Below, in pieces: positions 25,539 through 33,896 of a DNA stretch of 64,000 nucleotides. The translations under genes and the position numbers were made by a program. The notes beneath the pieces are model-generated. The model was given only the letters and a program-made list of their open reading frames with translations, was not told the origin of the DNA and made no database searches. Where the stretch lies: contig CAYJBY010000013.1 of the NCBI GenBank assembly GCA_964368645.1, positions 1-64,000 of the forward strand, read 5' to 3'. Positions within the stretch are counted from its first letter, which is position 1; every line of letters starts with the position of its first letter. The stretch is from JAEDHM01 sp964368645 (GTDB taxonomy: Bacteria; Bacillota; Clostridia; Christensenellales; CAG-1252).

Positions 25539-26426
25539 CTATTTTACTTCCGTTAGATAGCGGTAGAGCAGTGCGGTGGGATGCCAAGCTTCCTTGGCGG
25601 CTTTCAGCCCTGCGTTCTCCGCGTCGTCCTCTCTGTTGATATAGCGGACGTCAGAAGCGTTATGTTTTACGAATTGATAGAACAGCATAGCATACGCGCC
25701 TGCGTCCTCTCTCACCGCTTTTTCGATATGGTCGTAAAGCGTATCTCCGCAAATCGAACCGACCGCAAAGCCCTTAATCGCGCCGCCGCCAGTCAAAACT
25801 CCCCCCACCACGGGCAGGGAAAGATAGTTGTCCAAAACGGTTTTCACCTTGCAGGATTCATAGGTTTTCTCGTTCTCGTCGCAGGCATCGCCGCTTAACA
25901 GCATACCCTTAAAAAAATCCTTGACCGCGTCAAGATTGCTTTCGGTGATAGGCTCGTAGCTCCAGTCGGGAAAGCTCCGCTCGAAAGCGGCGATATGGTT
26001 GCGTTTTTGGTGGTATTTTTTGCCGCTTAGGGTAAGTATATCGTTCGCCTCGTAGAGGTAATCGTAGTAGCCGTCCAGTCGGGTAGTAACCGATTGAGGG
26101 TAACGCTCTCTTAGTACCGCCGCGCCCTCAACCGGGCAGACGATGCGCATAGGTTTCCCCTCGCCGCGGCAAAAGCCAAGCAGTGCGTCCAACGCCTCGC
26201 CCACGTCCTTAGAGGTCAGGGGCATAGCGAAGTACTGCATATCTGGGAAACGGTTTTGGCGGTAATAAAACGCCCCGTTCTCCACGCAAAAAGACGCGTC
26301 GTAGAAGTCCGCCCACATAAAAACGTCGCAGGGTACGGTATCGCTGTAACGGTAGCGTTCTCCCTGCGAGGTTATGTCGGTGATAAGCGGTATATCCGCT
26401 AACGTGACGCGCTTAAAATCAAACAT
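25539..26426 (-). CDS. DUF2156 protein (phosphatidylglycerol lysyltransferase C-terminal-like)
   Basis: 295 residues made of two GNAT-like halves, matching the cytosolic domain of MprF-type lysyl-phosphatidylglycerol synthases. Key segments are SGKKYHQKRNHIAAFERSF near residue 133 and ADVRYINREDDAENAGLKAAK-type residues near the C-terminus (INREDDAENAGL). It lacks the MprF membrane domain, so it is a stand-alone transferase that may use an aminoacyl-tRNA or acyl-CoA. The neighbouring GDPD points to a lipid-related context, but the substrate is unknown. It starts three bases after the CBM20 gene ends. Confidence 0.85.
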   Translation of the reverse strand: MFDFKRVTLADIPLITDITSQGERYRYSDTVPCDVFMWADFYDASFCVENGAFYYRQNRFPDMQYFAMPLTSKDVGEALDALLGFCRGEGKPMRIVCPVEGAAVLRERYPQSVTTRLDGYYDYLYEANDILTLSGKKYHQKRNHIAAFERSFPDWSYEPITESNLDAVKDFFKGMLLSGDACDENEKTYESCKVKTVLDNYLSLPVVGGVLTGGGAIKGFAVGSICGDTLYDHIEKAVREDAGAYAMLFYQFVKHNASDVRYINREDDAENAGLKAAKEAWHPTALLYRYLTEVK

Positions 26427-26429
26427 TGA

Positions 26430-26792
26430 TTAGTCGTTTCTCCAGTTGGTTATGTTTGCCTTGACGTACTTGTCCTCGTAGGTAACGATACAGCGGTTGG
26501 CAATCTCTTCACCTGCGGAGCCTTTTTCCACGTCCTTCCAGTCGGGGCTTCTCAAGAACTTGAACTCCACAACCTGACCGATGGCAAAACGCTTGCGGCG
26601 GATAAATCTACCCTCGCCCAAGTCGTGCATCTTAACGGACTTGGCGGCATTCCATTCGCCGAGATTGAGAGAATCGCCGCAGACGTATAACGCGTCGGCG
26701 TCCTTAGCGGTGACTTCAAAAATCCCGAAATAATACTTATGTTCCTTGACGGTCTTAACCGCTTTTGCTTTGGTTGCGACAACCTTTTTCAT
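26430..26792 (-). CDS. Stand-alone CBM20 (starch/glycogen-binding) protein
   Basis: 120 residues consisting almost only of one CBM20 domain: YYFGIFEVTAKDADALYVCGDSLNLGEWN (its core being CGDSLNLGEWN near residue 40), VEFKFLRSPDWKDVE near 76 and a final NITNWRND. The Trp residues in LGEWN and SPDWK are the usual sugar-stacking positions. There is no signal peptide or catalytic domain, so it probably acts in the cytoplasm, perhaps on glycogen. AAGGAGA precedes the ATG, and a near-consensus promoter lies 43 bases upstream. It heads the group CBM20-DUF2156-GDPD-rlmA. Confidence 0.82.
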   Translation of the reverse strand: MKKVVATKAKAVKTVKEHKYYFGIFEVTAKDADALYVCGDSLNLGEWNAAKSVKMHDLGEGRFIRRKRFAIGQVVEFKFLRSPDWKDVEKGSAGEEIANRCIVTYEDKYVKANITNWRND

Positions 26793-26834
26793 AATATATA
26801 TCTCCTTTGTCGTAAATATCTCTTTTAAGTCTGT

Positions 26835-26863
26835 ATTATAATATTATTTCGCGCTCTTGTCAA
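26835..26863 (-). promoter_or_regulatory. Promoter of the CBM20-DUF2156-GDPD-rlmA group
   Basis: On the minus strand, TTGACA, 17 bases, TATAAT: a full consensus match. Confidence 0.8.
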
Positions 26864-26913
26864 ACAAATATATCGCATATATCCGCAAAGATTGTCATTT
26901 TAGGCTATGTCTG

Positions 26914-26942
26914 TTGCAAAACCTACGGGAAAATGCTAATAT
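26914..26942 (+). promoter_or_regulatory. Promoter of the aldo/keto reductase
   Basis: TTGCAA, 17 bases, TAATAT, followed by AAAGGAGG ahead of the ATG at 26959. Confidence 0.5.
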
Positions 26943-26958
26943 ATAAAAGGAGGTCGTT

Positions 26959-27810
26959 ATGAACAGCTTGACCGATTGTTTTGTTCTTTCCAACGGTGTG
27001 AAAATCCCCTGTGTGGGCTACGGTTCTTGGCGCACGCCGAAGGGCGAGGTCTGCGTGAACGGTGTTTTGACCGCGCTGAAATGCGGTTACAGACACTTAG
27101 ACACAGCCTCGGTTTACGATAACGAGGAGAGTATAGGCGAGGGCGTAAAGCAAAGCGGTATTCCGCGGAGCGAGATTTTTATCACCTCTAAGCTGTGGAA
27201 CACAGAGCAGGGCTACGACAACGCGTTAGCCGCCTGCGACGCGTCGCTTAAAAGACTGGCGACAGATTATCTGGACTTGTATTTGATTCATTGGCCTAAC
27301 CCCAAGCCGCTAAGGGAGCAATATCCCGAGCCTATGCTGGAAAGCTGGCGCGCCTTGGAAACGCTGTACCGCAGCGGTAAGGTGAGAGCTATCGGAGTGA
27401 GCAACTTTTTGGATACGCATTTAGGAGTGCTTTTGGCTAACTGCACTATCAAACCTATGGTTAATCAGTTGGAACTCCACGTTGGCTATCATCAGCAAAA
27501 AAGTGTGGATTTTGCTAGAGAAAACGGACTTGCGATAGAGGCGTGGAGCCCTATCTGCAAGGGGCGGGCTATGGACGACCTTACCGTTAAGTCGGTAGCT
27601 TCCAAGCACGGCAAAACCTGCGCACAGGTGCTTATACGCTGGTGTATGGAGAAGGGTTACATTCCTCTGCCGAAATCGGTTACACCCTCAAGAATAGCGG
27701 AGAATACGGGAGTTTTTGACTTTAGCCTTGATAATATCGATATGGCGGCATTGGACGCGGCAACGCCTGTCGGACGGCTCGGCTCTTATCCCGATACAGC
27801 GGAGTTTTAA
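26959..27810 (+). CDS. Aldo/keto reductase
   Basis: 283 residues with the full catalytic tetrad of the superfamily: Asp48 (RHLDTASVYDNE), Tyr53, Lys78 (ITSKLW) and His111 (LIHWPNP). The C-terminal NADPH-binding segment is IPLPKSVTPSRIAEN. It reduces carbonyls to alcohols with NAD(P)H and resembles the 2,5-diketogluconate reductase branch. The natural substrate is not predictable. The start follows AAGGAGG closely. It is monocistronic. Methylglyoxal or lactaldehyde are possible substrates, but the rhamnose genes lie 35 kb away. Confidence 0.93.
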   Translation: MNSLTDCFVLSNGVKIPCVGYGSWRTPKGEVCVNGVLTALKCGYRHLDTASVYDNEESIGEGVKQSGIPRSEIFITSKLWNTEQGYDNALAACDASLKRLATDYLDLYLIHWPNPKPLREQYPEPMLESWRALETLYRSGKVRAIGVSNFLDTHLGVLLANCTIKPMVNQLELHVGYHQQKSVDFARENGLAIEAWSPICKGRAMDDLTVKSVASKHGKTCAQVLIRWCMEKGYIPLPKSVTPSRIAENTGVFDFSLDNIDMAALDAATPVGRLGSYPDTAEF

Positions 27811-27850
27811 CCAATAAGCATAGTAACGGTATTTACCGCCTTGCAGTAGG

Positions 27851-27934
27851 CAGACTGCCGAAAACAGACTGCCGAAAACAGACTGCCGAAAACAGACTGC
27901 CGAAAATAGACTGCCGAAAACAGACCGCCGAAAA
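27851..27934. repeat. Six tandem copies of a 14-bp unit
   Basis: Units of cagactgccgaaaa begin at 27851, 27865, 27879, 27893, 27907 and 27921; the last two have single changes. There are no spacers, so it is not a CRISPR array. Confidence 0.95.
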
Positions 27935-27951
27935 CGGTAGATTAATAACAG

Positions 27952-27983
27952 TTGACAATGCGCCGTTTTCGGCGCAGTAAAAT
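27952..27983 (+). promoter_or_regulatory. Promoter with a palindrome in a 20-base spacer
   Basis: TTGACA and TAAAAT are 20 bases apart, and the spacer is nearly filled by the perfect palindrome TGCGCCGTTTTCGGCGCA (27959-27976). Long spacers with a dyad are a feature of MerR-type promoters, but no MerR gene is nearby. Confidence 0.45.
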
Positions 27984-28023
27984 GTAATTATATCGGATTA
28001 TCCGAAGAAACGGAGTTTTGATT

Positions 28024-28560
28024 ATGGGTGAAGTATTTGCTTTTGAAAAGGAAAAGTTGGTAATCGGCGTAATGTTTACCGAGCAAAAGGATTTGGACAG
28101 GGCAACCGAGGCTTTGACGGCTAGGTTCGGCGAGGTGGATATGTCGTCACCCGTGTATAGCTTTTCCGCTTTTTCTCCCTATTACGAGGAGGAAATGCAG
28201 GGCGAGGTTTTTCGTAGGTTCTTGAGCTTTAAGGACTGCGTAGCCCCCGATACCTTAGCCGATATTAAGCTCCTTACCAACGATATGGAGAGAGAGTTGA
28301 GTCCGTTCGGCGGTCGTAAGGTCAACCTTGATCCCGCGCTTATCAACATAGGCAGAATGACTTTTGCCACCACTAAGGACGCGGCGCACCGTATCCCTCT
28401 TGAAAAAGGAATTTATGCGGAGATGACTCTGCTTTTTGCCAAACACGACTGGCACGCTTTCGGCTGGACTTATATGGATATGAAGAGCGAAACCGTTCGG
28501 AAATTTTTAGTTGAGGTACACGCGGTTTATCTTGAACAGCGCAAGGCAGGGCTTTGCTGA
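28024..28560 (+). CDS. DUF4416 protein
   Basis: About 178 residues matching DUF4416, a small family of unknown function found in Firmicutes and deltaproteobacteria. Recognisable segments are LVIGVMFTEQKDLDRA near residue 10, FSAFSPYYEEEMQGEVFRRFLSF near 42-64 (core YYEEEMG-like), VNLDPALINIGRMTFATTKD near 100 and a terminal HAVYLEQRK. It is soluble, with no signal peptide. The ATG at 28024 is preferred over the TTG at 28018; the ribosome binding site is weak (GGAG). A terminator follows, so it is monocistronic. Confidence 0.82.
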   Translation: MGEVFAFEKEKLVIGVMFTEQKDLDRATEALTARFGEVDMSSPVYSFSAFSPYYEEEMQGEVFRRFLSFKDCVAPDTLADIKLLTNDMERELSPFGGRKVNLDPALINIGRMTFATTKDAAHRIPLEKGIYAEMTLLFAKHDWHAFGWTYMDMKSETVRKFLVEVHAVYLEQRKAGLC

Positions 28561-28588
28561 CAGCCTGCGCGGAACGAAAACTGACAAA

Positions 28589-28622
28589 AACGCGGTAACG
28601 TCTAAGCGCACCGCGTTTTTTT
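28589..28622 (+). terminator. Terminator after DUF4416
   Basis: AACGCGGT pairs with ACCGCGTT across a 13-base loop, and seven Ts close the element. The rest of the gap to 28944 is featureless. Confidence 0.85.
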
Positions 28623-28944
28623 ATGGTTTGGAATCAATATAAAATAGAAAAATCCAGTTTATGCAATCCTTGTTAAAAATCGGTTATTGTTTAATCAGCC
28701 CTTACGATGGTTCGTTTAAGGTGCCTGCTTGCAATCGGCAGTTATCAAAACCGATTAATTGTCAGCCATTTTTACGTCTTTGGGGCGAGTAACATTCAAT
28801 TAAAGGCCGAAAATCACTGCGAATTAGGTAACAAATCGGTTGCTTTCTATCGACAGTTTAGCTTAGCCGTCCGCTCTTGATTTTATATCGGAAAAGCATT
28901 GTCTGTAACCGCAATTATTCTGCGGTATCGGATATTTTTCGGAT

Positions 28945-30033
28945 TTACTGCTTTAATCCTCTCGCTACGTTGACTACAAAGTCCTGTACGTTGGTAACGA
29001 TACCCTTTGCGGAAAGACTGCCTCTGTCCGCCAACTTATTGACGGCAAATTCGGAAATATCCACGCAATAGAAATAAACCTGACGCACAGTGCCGTCCGC
29101 CATAACCCTAAAGGAGGGCGTCATATTGCCTGTGGCGATGGTGTGAAGAGTGGTTGCCAAGCAGATAACCGTTGTCGCTTGCGCCACGCAACGGCGCATA
29201 GCGTCCTGACCGAGATATACGTCGCCGAAAACCTCGGGCAAGGGGCCGTCATCTCTTACCGAACCCACCAAAACGAAGGGCACGTTGTGCTTTACGCAGG
29301 CGCAGATGATGCCGTCGTCTAAGTGTTCTCCCTCCACAAAGGCAGGAATACTGCCGTACTTTTTCACCTTGTTAATGGTATCGATATGGTTGTAATGACC
29401 GTTAAATACCGATTCCTGCGTGTAAATATTCTGTCCTAAAGCGGTTTTTTTGTACGCGCCCTCCAAGTCGTGGGTGGCTAGGGCGTTACCTGCCAACAGG
29501 GCGTTTACGTAGCCGTTCTTCACCAGCTCGGAAAAAGCGTTTCTGGAGTCCGCGTCAAAGGCGCAGGCAGGTCCTAAAACCCAAACGATATTGCCGAATT
29601 CTTTTTCGTGTTTCAACAGGCTGTAAAAATCGTCGTAGTCCTTGGAAAAGGCGGTTTCCCGTGAACGTCCCTGACGGAAAGCGAATTTTTGCTCCGTCTC
29701 GCCGACCTCTGGGAAGCCGTTGGTATGGACGTAAATCCCGTCCTCGCCGTTCTCGGTACGTCCTACGGCAACTAGGTCGCCCTTCATTACGTGGCGGAAT
29801 TCCGTGACCTTTAGCGCACCGTCCTTGAGTACCACAACGCTGTCCATACGGCTTTCTTCCGCTAATTGCCACTTGCCGTTCACCTTGAAGTATTCGGGGA
29901 AAATCGTGGTGGCGTGGTAGCCCTCAGGCACGGTAAAATCCTTTTCCGAGGGGAGAAAGACCGCGTTGGGCGCGGCGGTTAAAGCGGCGGTTGTAAAGTC
30001 GGGCGCGACGTATTTTCTAAGGGCAAAACTCAT
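28945..30033 (-). CDS. TIGR00300-type protein (putative ornithine cyclodeaminase-like)
   Basis: 362 residues. The order IWVLGPACAFD-like (VWVLGPACAFD), ALLAGNALATHDLEGA, VFNGHYNHIDTI, VLVGSVRDDGPLPEVFGD and TTLHTIATGNMTPSF resembles the TIGR00300 family. These proteins are related to the C-terminal domain of arginine dihydrolase/ornithine cyclodeaminase AgrE and to an archaeal ornithine cyclodeaminase. If so, it would turn ornithine into proline and ammonia; this is inference. The start follows AGGAGG by five bases, and a promoter lies 75 bases upstream. It is monocistronic, with no arginine pathway genes nearby. Confidence 0.65.
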   Translation of the reverse strand: MSFALRKYVAPDFTTAALTAAPNAVFLPSEKDFTVPEGYHATTIFPEYFKVNGKWQLAEESRMDSVVVLKDGALKVTEFRHVMKGDLVAVGRTENGEDGIYVHTNGFPEVGETEQKFAFRQGRSRETAFSKDYDDFYSLLKHEKEFGNIVWVLGPACAFDADSRNAFSELVKNGYVNALLAGNALATHDLEGAYKKTALGQNIYTQESVFNGHYNHIDTINKVKKYGSIPAFVEGEHLDDGIICACVKHNVPFVLVGSVRDDGPLPEVFGDVYLGQDAMRRCVAQATTVICLATTLHTIATGNMTPSFRVMADGTVRQVYFYCVDISEFAVNKLADRGSLSAKGIVTNVQDFVVNVARGLKQ

Positions 30034-30107
30034 AAGTACCTCCTGTCACAAGCGAGCCGTCCTCGCATAAAATCGTTTTTCGTCAAGGTCGGCGTTCGTC
30101 CTTAGCT

Positions 30108-30136
30108 ATTGTAGCATAAGCGCGGATATTTCTCAA
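30108..30136 (-). promoter_or_regulatory. Promoter of the TIGR00300-type gene
   Basis: On the minus strand, TTGAGA, 17 bases, TACAAT. Confidence 0.5.
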
Positions 30137-30172
30137 GTCAAAAATAGAAAGTACGGATTTTACTTTAATCGG

Positions 30173-30202
30173 TTTACACGGAAGTCGGATAGGGTTTACA
30201 AT
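30173..30202 (+). promoter_or_regulatory. Promoter of mnmM
   Basis: TTTACA, 18 bases, TACAAT, 21 bases before the ATG at 30224. Confidence 0.5.
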
Positions 30203-30223
30203 AATCGGGTTACGAGGTGCAAA

Positions 30224-30772
30224 ATGAATGCGTTGACTTTAGTACACAATACCATAACACGCCACGTGGGCGAGGGTGCCTTATGTATAGACGCCACGGC
30301 AGGACGGGGCTTTGATACGGCTTTTCTGTGCCGCACCGTAGGCGCAAGCGGCAAGGTTATAGCCATCGACCTACAGCAGGAGGCGGTGGACAGCACCAAG
30401 GCATTGCTTGCCAAGGAAGGGCTTGACGCGCAGGTGTATTGCGACACCCACGCCAATATCGCGTCCTACGCACAGGCTGAAACGGTGGATTGCATAGTGT
30501 TTAATTTAGGCTACCTGCCCGGCGGTAATCACGCCGTCAACACCAGAGCCGAATCCACGGAAAAAGCGATAACCGAGGGCTTAACTCTCTTAAAAAGGGG
30601 CGGACTTATCTGCGTAACTATGTATTACGGCGGCGACTCGGGCTATGAGGAAAGAGACGAGCTTTTGCAATGGTTTAAGACCATAGACGACGCTCGTTAT
30701 CAGGTGTTGGTTACAAGCTTTTACAATTGGAAAAACGATCCGCCGATACCCGTCTTTATTTTCAAAAATTAA
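30224..30772 (+). CDS. mnmM: tRNA (mnm5s2U34) methyltransferase, YtqB/MnmM family
   Basis: 182 residues of a class I methyltransferase. CIDATAGRGFDTAFL near residue 21 binds S-adenosylmethionine, IAIDLQQEAV supplies the acidic ribose contact, and VFNLGYLPGGNH near 92 is the family signature. Bacillus YtqB (MnmM) completes the 5-methylaminomethyl group on U34 of certain tRNAs in bacteria lacking MnmC. GAGGTG precedes the ATG. It is divergent from the TIGR00300 gene and monocistronic. Assignment to MnmM rests on the FNLGYLPGG motif and length. Confidence 0.85.
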   Translation: MNALTLVHNTITRHVGEGALCIDATAGRGFDTAFLCRTVGASGKVIAIDLQQEAVDSTKALLAKEGLDAQVYCDTHANIASYAQAETVDCIVFNLGYLPGGNHAVNTRAESTEKAITEGLTLLKRGGLICVTMYYGGDSGYEERDELLQWFKTIDDARYQVLVTSFYNWKNDPPIPVFIFKN

Positions 30773-30894
30773 GCTTTTCCGATATCGTCGCTGCGGCAAC
30801 AAAATTCAACATTGTATATACTTTTTGACGGGATTATTTAATTGTAACGGTACTGCTTTATACGCTAACCGCAATCGCAGTCGGAAGTTATCTT

Positions 30895-31145
30895 CAAAAT
30901 ATTTTTGTCTATATCGTTATAATCTTAAAAACAAATCCGCATTAAAAAGCAGCTGAAATCTTAAAATCAAATCAGTATAGAAAAATAACGGTTATAATCT
31001 TAAAATCAAACTAGCATAAAACAGTAATAATCTAAAATCAAATCGGCATAAAAAAAGAGCAACCTAGGCTGCTCTTTTTGTTATTAGGATAGTTATCCCG
31101 ATAGTTATTAGGATAGTTATTGGAATAGTTATCCCGATAGTTGTT
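30895..31145. repeat. Two adjacent degenerate repeat arrays
   Basis: From about 30895 to 31050 the phrase aatcttaaaatcaaatc(a/g)gcataaaa recurs four times. From 31080 to 31143 the phrase gttattaggatagttatcccgata recurs in about 24-base steps. A terminator separates the two. The rest of the gap to rho shows nothing else. Confidence 0.75.
31052..31079. terminator. Bidirectional terminator between mnmM and rho
   Basis: AAAAAGAGCA pairs with TGCTCTTTTT around an 8-base loop containing CCTAGG. A- and T-runs on either side let it serve both convergent genes. Confidence 0.85.
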
Positions 31146-31308
31146 GTAATTTTTTCTGCGTCCTTCAAGGTTACGGACGGTAAGCTCGTTACCTCAAATG
31201 GGCGGTATCTGCACCTTTGCCGCGGATAGGGAACAAATAATTTTTCACCTACGACCGATACGCAGTGCGGTATGCCGCGCCTTCACCGCGAGTAAGGAGC
31301 TTAAGTCC

Positions 31309-33075
31309 TTAAAAACGGAAGCCTGCGCCGCTTAATTTTTTAAGCTGTAAGCCAAGCTGAACCATTAATTCGTCGTTGCTCACCGTCTTTTGCATCATAG
31401 TGATGATAGTTTCGGTGGCTTCCTGCGTATCTCCTGCCGACAGCAGACGGCGCATCGTATAAGCTCCCTCCAATTCCTTCTGGGAAAGGAGCAGTTCCTC
31501 GCGTCTAGTGCCGCTCTTTAACAGGTCTATCGCAGGGAAAATTCTCTTTTCGGAGAGTCTGCGGTCAAGGTGGATTTCCATATTGCCTGTACCCTTAAAC
31601 TCCTCGTAAACGATGTCGTCCATACGACTGCCTGTGTCCACTAATGCGGTGGCTATGATGGTAAGGGAGCCGCCGTTTTCGATATTACGAGCCGCGCCGA
31701 AAAATCTTTTAGGCATATACAGCGCAACGGGGTCCACACCGCCGGAGAGGGTTTTGCCTGAACTGGGAACGATTACGTTGCTGGCTCTTGCCATACGAGT
31801 CAAGCTGTCCAGCAGGATTACCACGTCCTTGCCGTCCTCGACCATACGCTTCGCTCTCGCCAAAACAAGCTCTGCGACCTTGATATGGTTGTCGCTTTCC
31901 TCGTCAAAGGTGGAATAGATTACCTCGCCCTTGGTGGAGCGTTGCATATCGGTAACTTCCTCGGGACGTTCGTCGATTAACAGTACCATCAGCTTGCACT
32001 CGGGGTGGTTGATGGAAATACTGTTGGCAATCATTTTCAAAAGGGTTGTCTTACCTGCTTTCGGGGGAGAAACCAGCATTGCGCGTTGTCCCTTGCCGAT
32101 AGGTGCGATAAGGTCTATGGCTCTGACCGCCAGCTCGTTGCGCTGACCTGCCAGCTCCAGTCTTAGCCTTTCGGTGGGGAAAATCGGTACAAGTCTGTCA
32201 AAATCGGGGCGAGTTTCCAGATAGGACAAGGGCTTGCCGTTGACGGACTGAACGCTGACCACCGCCGGCGGTTTGCCGCCCTCTGCGGAAGCAGGACGGC
32301 AGTAAGCCGTAACGTAATCGCCTGCGCGTAAACCCATACGGCGTATCTTAGCCGTGGCTACGTAGCTGTCCTTGGGGCTGTTGCGGAAATTGTCCGCTCT
32401 CAAAAAACCGTATCCGTCAGCCAGAATTTCCAGTATGCCGGATCTGATTTCGCATTGGTCAAGTGAAATTTCCTCATCGGAGGAGGTTCTTCTGATTTCC
32501 TTGGGGCGGTAGCCGTTCTGCTGTCCGTTGCCGTAACCGCTTGCGTTTTGGGAATAGTTGGCGGAAGGGGAGTTGCCGCCGTTTTGATTGGAGCCGTAAC
32601 CGCTAGGCGAACCTAAGTCGGTTTTTTGGCTGTTGGCGGAATTTTGACCGTTAAAATACATAGTGCGGTAGCCGTTTTTGTTATCGGATTCGCCGACTTG
32701 CATTTTCTGACGGGGCTTAGCCTCGTACGAGCCGTTACCGAACCGCTTGCCGCCGTTTCTGTCCTGCCTATCCTGCCTGTCAGGTCTGTCCTGTCTGTCC
32801 TGTCTGTCAAATCTTTCGGACTTCATCGGACGCTTATCGGCTATTTCCTTGCGTTCCTCGGGCTTCGGCGCGGTCTTTTCGGGTTCGGGCTTGACCTGTT
32901 GAACCTGAACGGGAGCCTTTACTTTTTTAACCTCAAGCAGTTTTTCAATAAGTCCTGCCTTGTTATAGGTGGTCGGAGAAGCTACGCCTGCCAGCCTGCA
33001 CATATCGCGCAAAGCAAATATATTACTTTGTTTTAAGCTGTCCTCGGTTACGCTATTCCAGTCGATTTTATCCAT
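31309..33075 (-). CDS. rho: Transcription termination factor Rho
   Basis: 588 residues, an RNA-dependent ATPase that ends transcription. The RNA-binding cold-shock-like domain (ADGYGFLRADNFRNSP) lies near residue 215. The Walker A motif is SPPKAGKTTLLKMIA near 335, the Walker B region is VVILLDSLTRMARASN near 420, and the C-terminus ends LSGAGFRF. It is about 170 residues longer than E. coli Rho because of an insertion at about 50-200 that is rich in Arg, Asp, Asn and Gln, including DRQDRQDRPDRQDRQDR encoded by short DNA repeats. Such inserts occur in Clostridia and Actinobacteria and may bind RNA. The start follows GGAGG. Confidence 0.97.
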   Translation of the reverse strand: MDKIDWNSVTEDSLKQSNIFALRDMCRLAGVASPTTYNKAGLIEKLLEVKKVKAPVQVQQVKPEPEKTAPKPEERKEIADKRPMKSERFDRQDRQDRPDRQDRQDRNGGKRFGNGSYEAKPRQKMQVGESDNKNGYRTMYFNGQNSANSQKTDLGSPSGYGSNQNGGNSPSANYSQNASGYGNGQQNGYRPKEIRRTSSDEEISLDQCEIRSGILEILADGYGFLRADNFRNSPKDSYVATAKIRRMGLRAGDYVTAYCRPASAEGGKPPAVVSVQSVNGKPLSYLETRPDFDRLVPIFPTERLRLELAGQRNELAVRAIDLIAPIGKGQRAMLVSPPKAGKTTLLKMIANSISINHPECKLMVLLIDERPEEVTDMQRSTKGEVIYSTFDEESDNHIKVAELVLARAKRMVEDGKDVVILLDSLTRMARASNVIVPSSGKTLSGGVDPVALYMPKRFFGAARNIENGGSLTIIATALVDTGSRMDDIVYEEFKGTGNMEIHLDRRLSEKRIFPAIDLLKSGTRREELLLSQKELEGAYTMRRLLSAGDTQEATETIITMMQKTVSNDELMVQLGLQLKKLSGAGFRF

Positions 33076-33111
33076 AATTACCTCCGAATGAATAAATAAA
33101 TCTTAAATTAC

Positions 33112-33142
33112 GCGGACAACGCTTACAAAAGCGTTGTTCCGC
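33112..33142 (-). promoter_or_regulatory. Strong hairpin in the rho leader
   Basis: GCGGACAACGCTT pairs with AAGCGTTGTTCCGC with a single bulged base. It lies between the MBL gene and rho. No T-run follows on the minus strand, so it may be a leader structure or a Rho-era attenuation site rather than an intrinsic terminator. Confidence 0.5.
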
Positions 33143-33211
33143 ATCTTAATGTATATTTCAAATTGTTTATCTAAAATTGAAAAATATTGTAAAAAATAAT
33201 TGAATTACAAA

Positions 33212-33859
33212 CTATTTGTTGAAGACTACCAGTTTTGTTTCAAAATCACGGTCAAAATCGGTGCGGTCTAATTCGATACTGTCACCGTCCACGTATTCCA
33301 CGTTCTCGGAGTCGAAAAGCTCAACGAACTCGTCAACCTCTGCGGTGGGATAGGTACAGCCTTCTTGTTTGTAATGCATCGGAATCACTATTACGGGCAT
33401 TATCTTCTCAACGTAATCCTTTGCCTGTTCCGCGTTGATGGTGAAAACTCCACCTACGGGAATCAGCAATACGTCCACAGAGCCGATTGCGTCAAGTAAG
33501 CGCGGATTGCACGGCTCGCCTATATCGCCCATATGACATACGTCCACGCCGTCCAAACGGTACTTGAACACGAGATTCTCTCCGCGTAGTTTGCCTTTCT
33601 TCGTGTCGTGGTACGTCAGCATACTGTTGATGTCCACGCCGTCCACCTCGTAACCGCCGCGAGAGTCAATCACCTTGGGATTGCCCAGCACGTTGGCAAC
33701 GCAGTTGTGGTCCTTGTGTTGATGAGAAATGGTGACGGCGTCCGCTTCGACCTTAGGCATTACGTAGCCGACCTCGGTATCGTATGGATCTGTAACGATA
33801 GTCGTGCCCGTACTTTCCTCCAGTCGGAAACAAGAATGTCCCAACCATTGAATAATCAT
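33212..33859 (-). CDS. MBL-fold metal-dependent hydrolase
   Basis: 215 residues starting MIIQWLGHSCFRLE. The metal ligands are visible in SHQHKDHN near residue 44 (HxHxDH), CHMGDIGEP near 109 and VIPMHYK near 160. The layout matches the UPF0173/L-ascorbate-6-phosphate lactonase-like group of small MBL hydrolases; the substrate is unknown. The ATG at 33859 follows GGAGG; the in-frame TTG upstream would overlap that site. It is 37 bases downstream of the PRPP synthetase on the same strand and probably cotranscribed. Confidence 0.85.
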   Translation of the reverse strand: MIIQWLGHSCFRLEESTGTTIVTDPYDTEVGYVMPKVEADAVTISHQHKDHNCVANVLGNPKVIDSRGGYEVDGVDINSMLTYHDTKKGKLRGENLVFKYRLDGVDVCHMGDIGEPCNPRLLDAIGSVDVLLIPVGGVFTINAEQAKDYVEKIMPVIVIPMHYKQEGCTYPTAEVDEFVELFDSENVEYVDGDSIELDRTDFDRDFETKLVVFNK

Positions 33860-33896
33860 ATTTTCCTCCAAATCCCGTAAATACGGGGTTTAACCG

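Noticed and set aside
27851..27934. Possible CRISPR array
   Set aside because: The 14-bp units are contiguous without spacers, and no cas genes are present.
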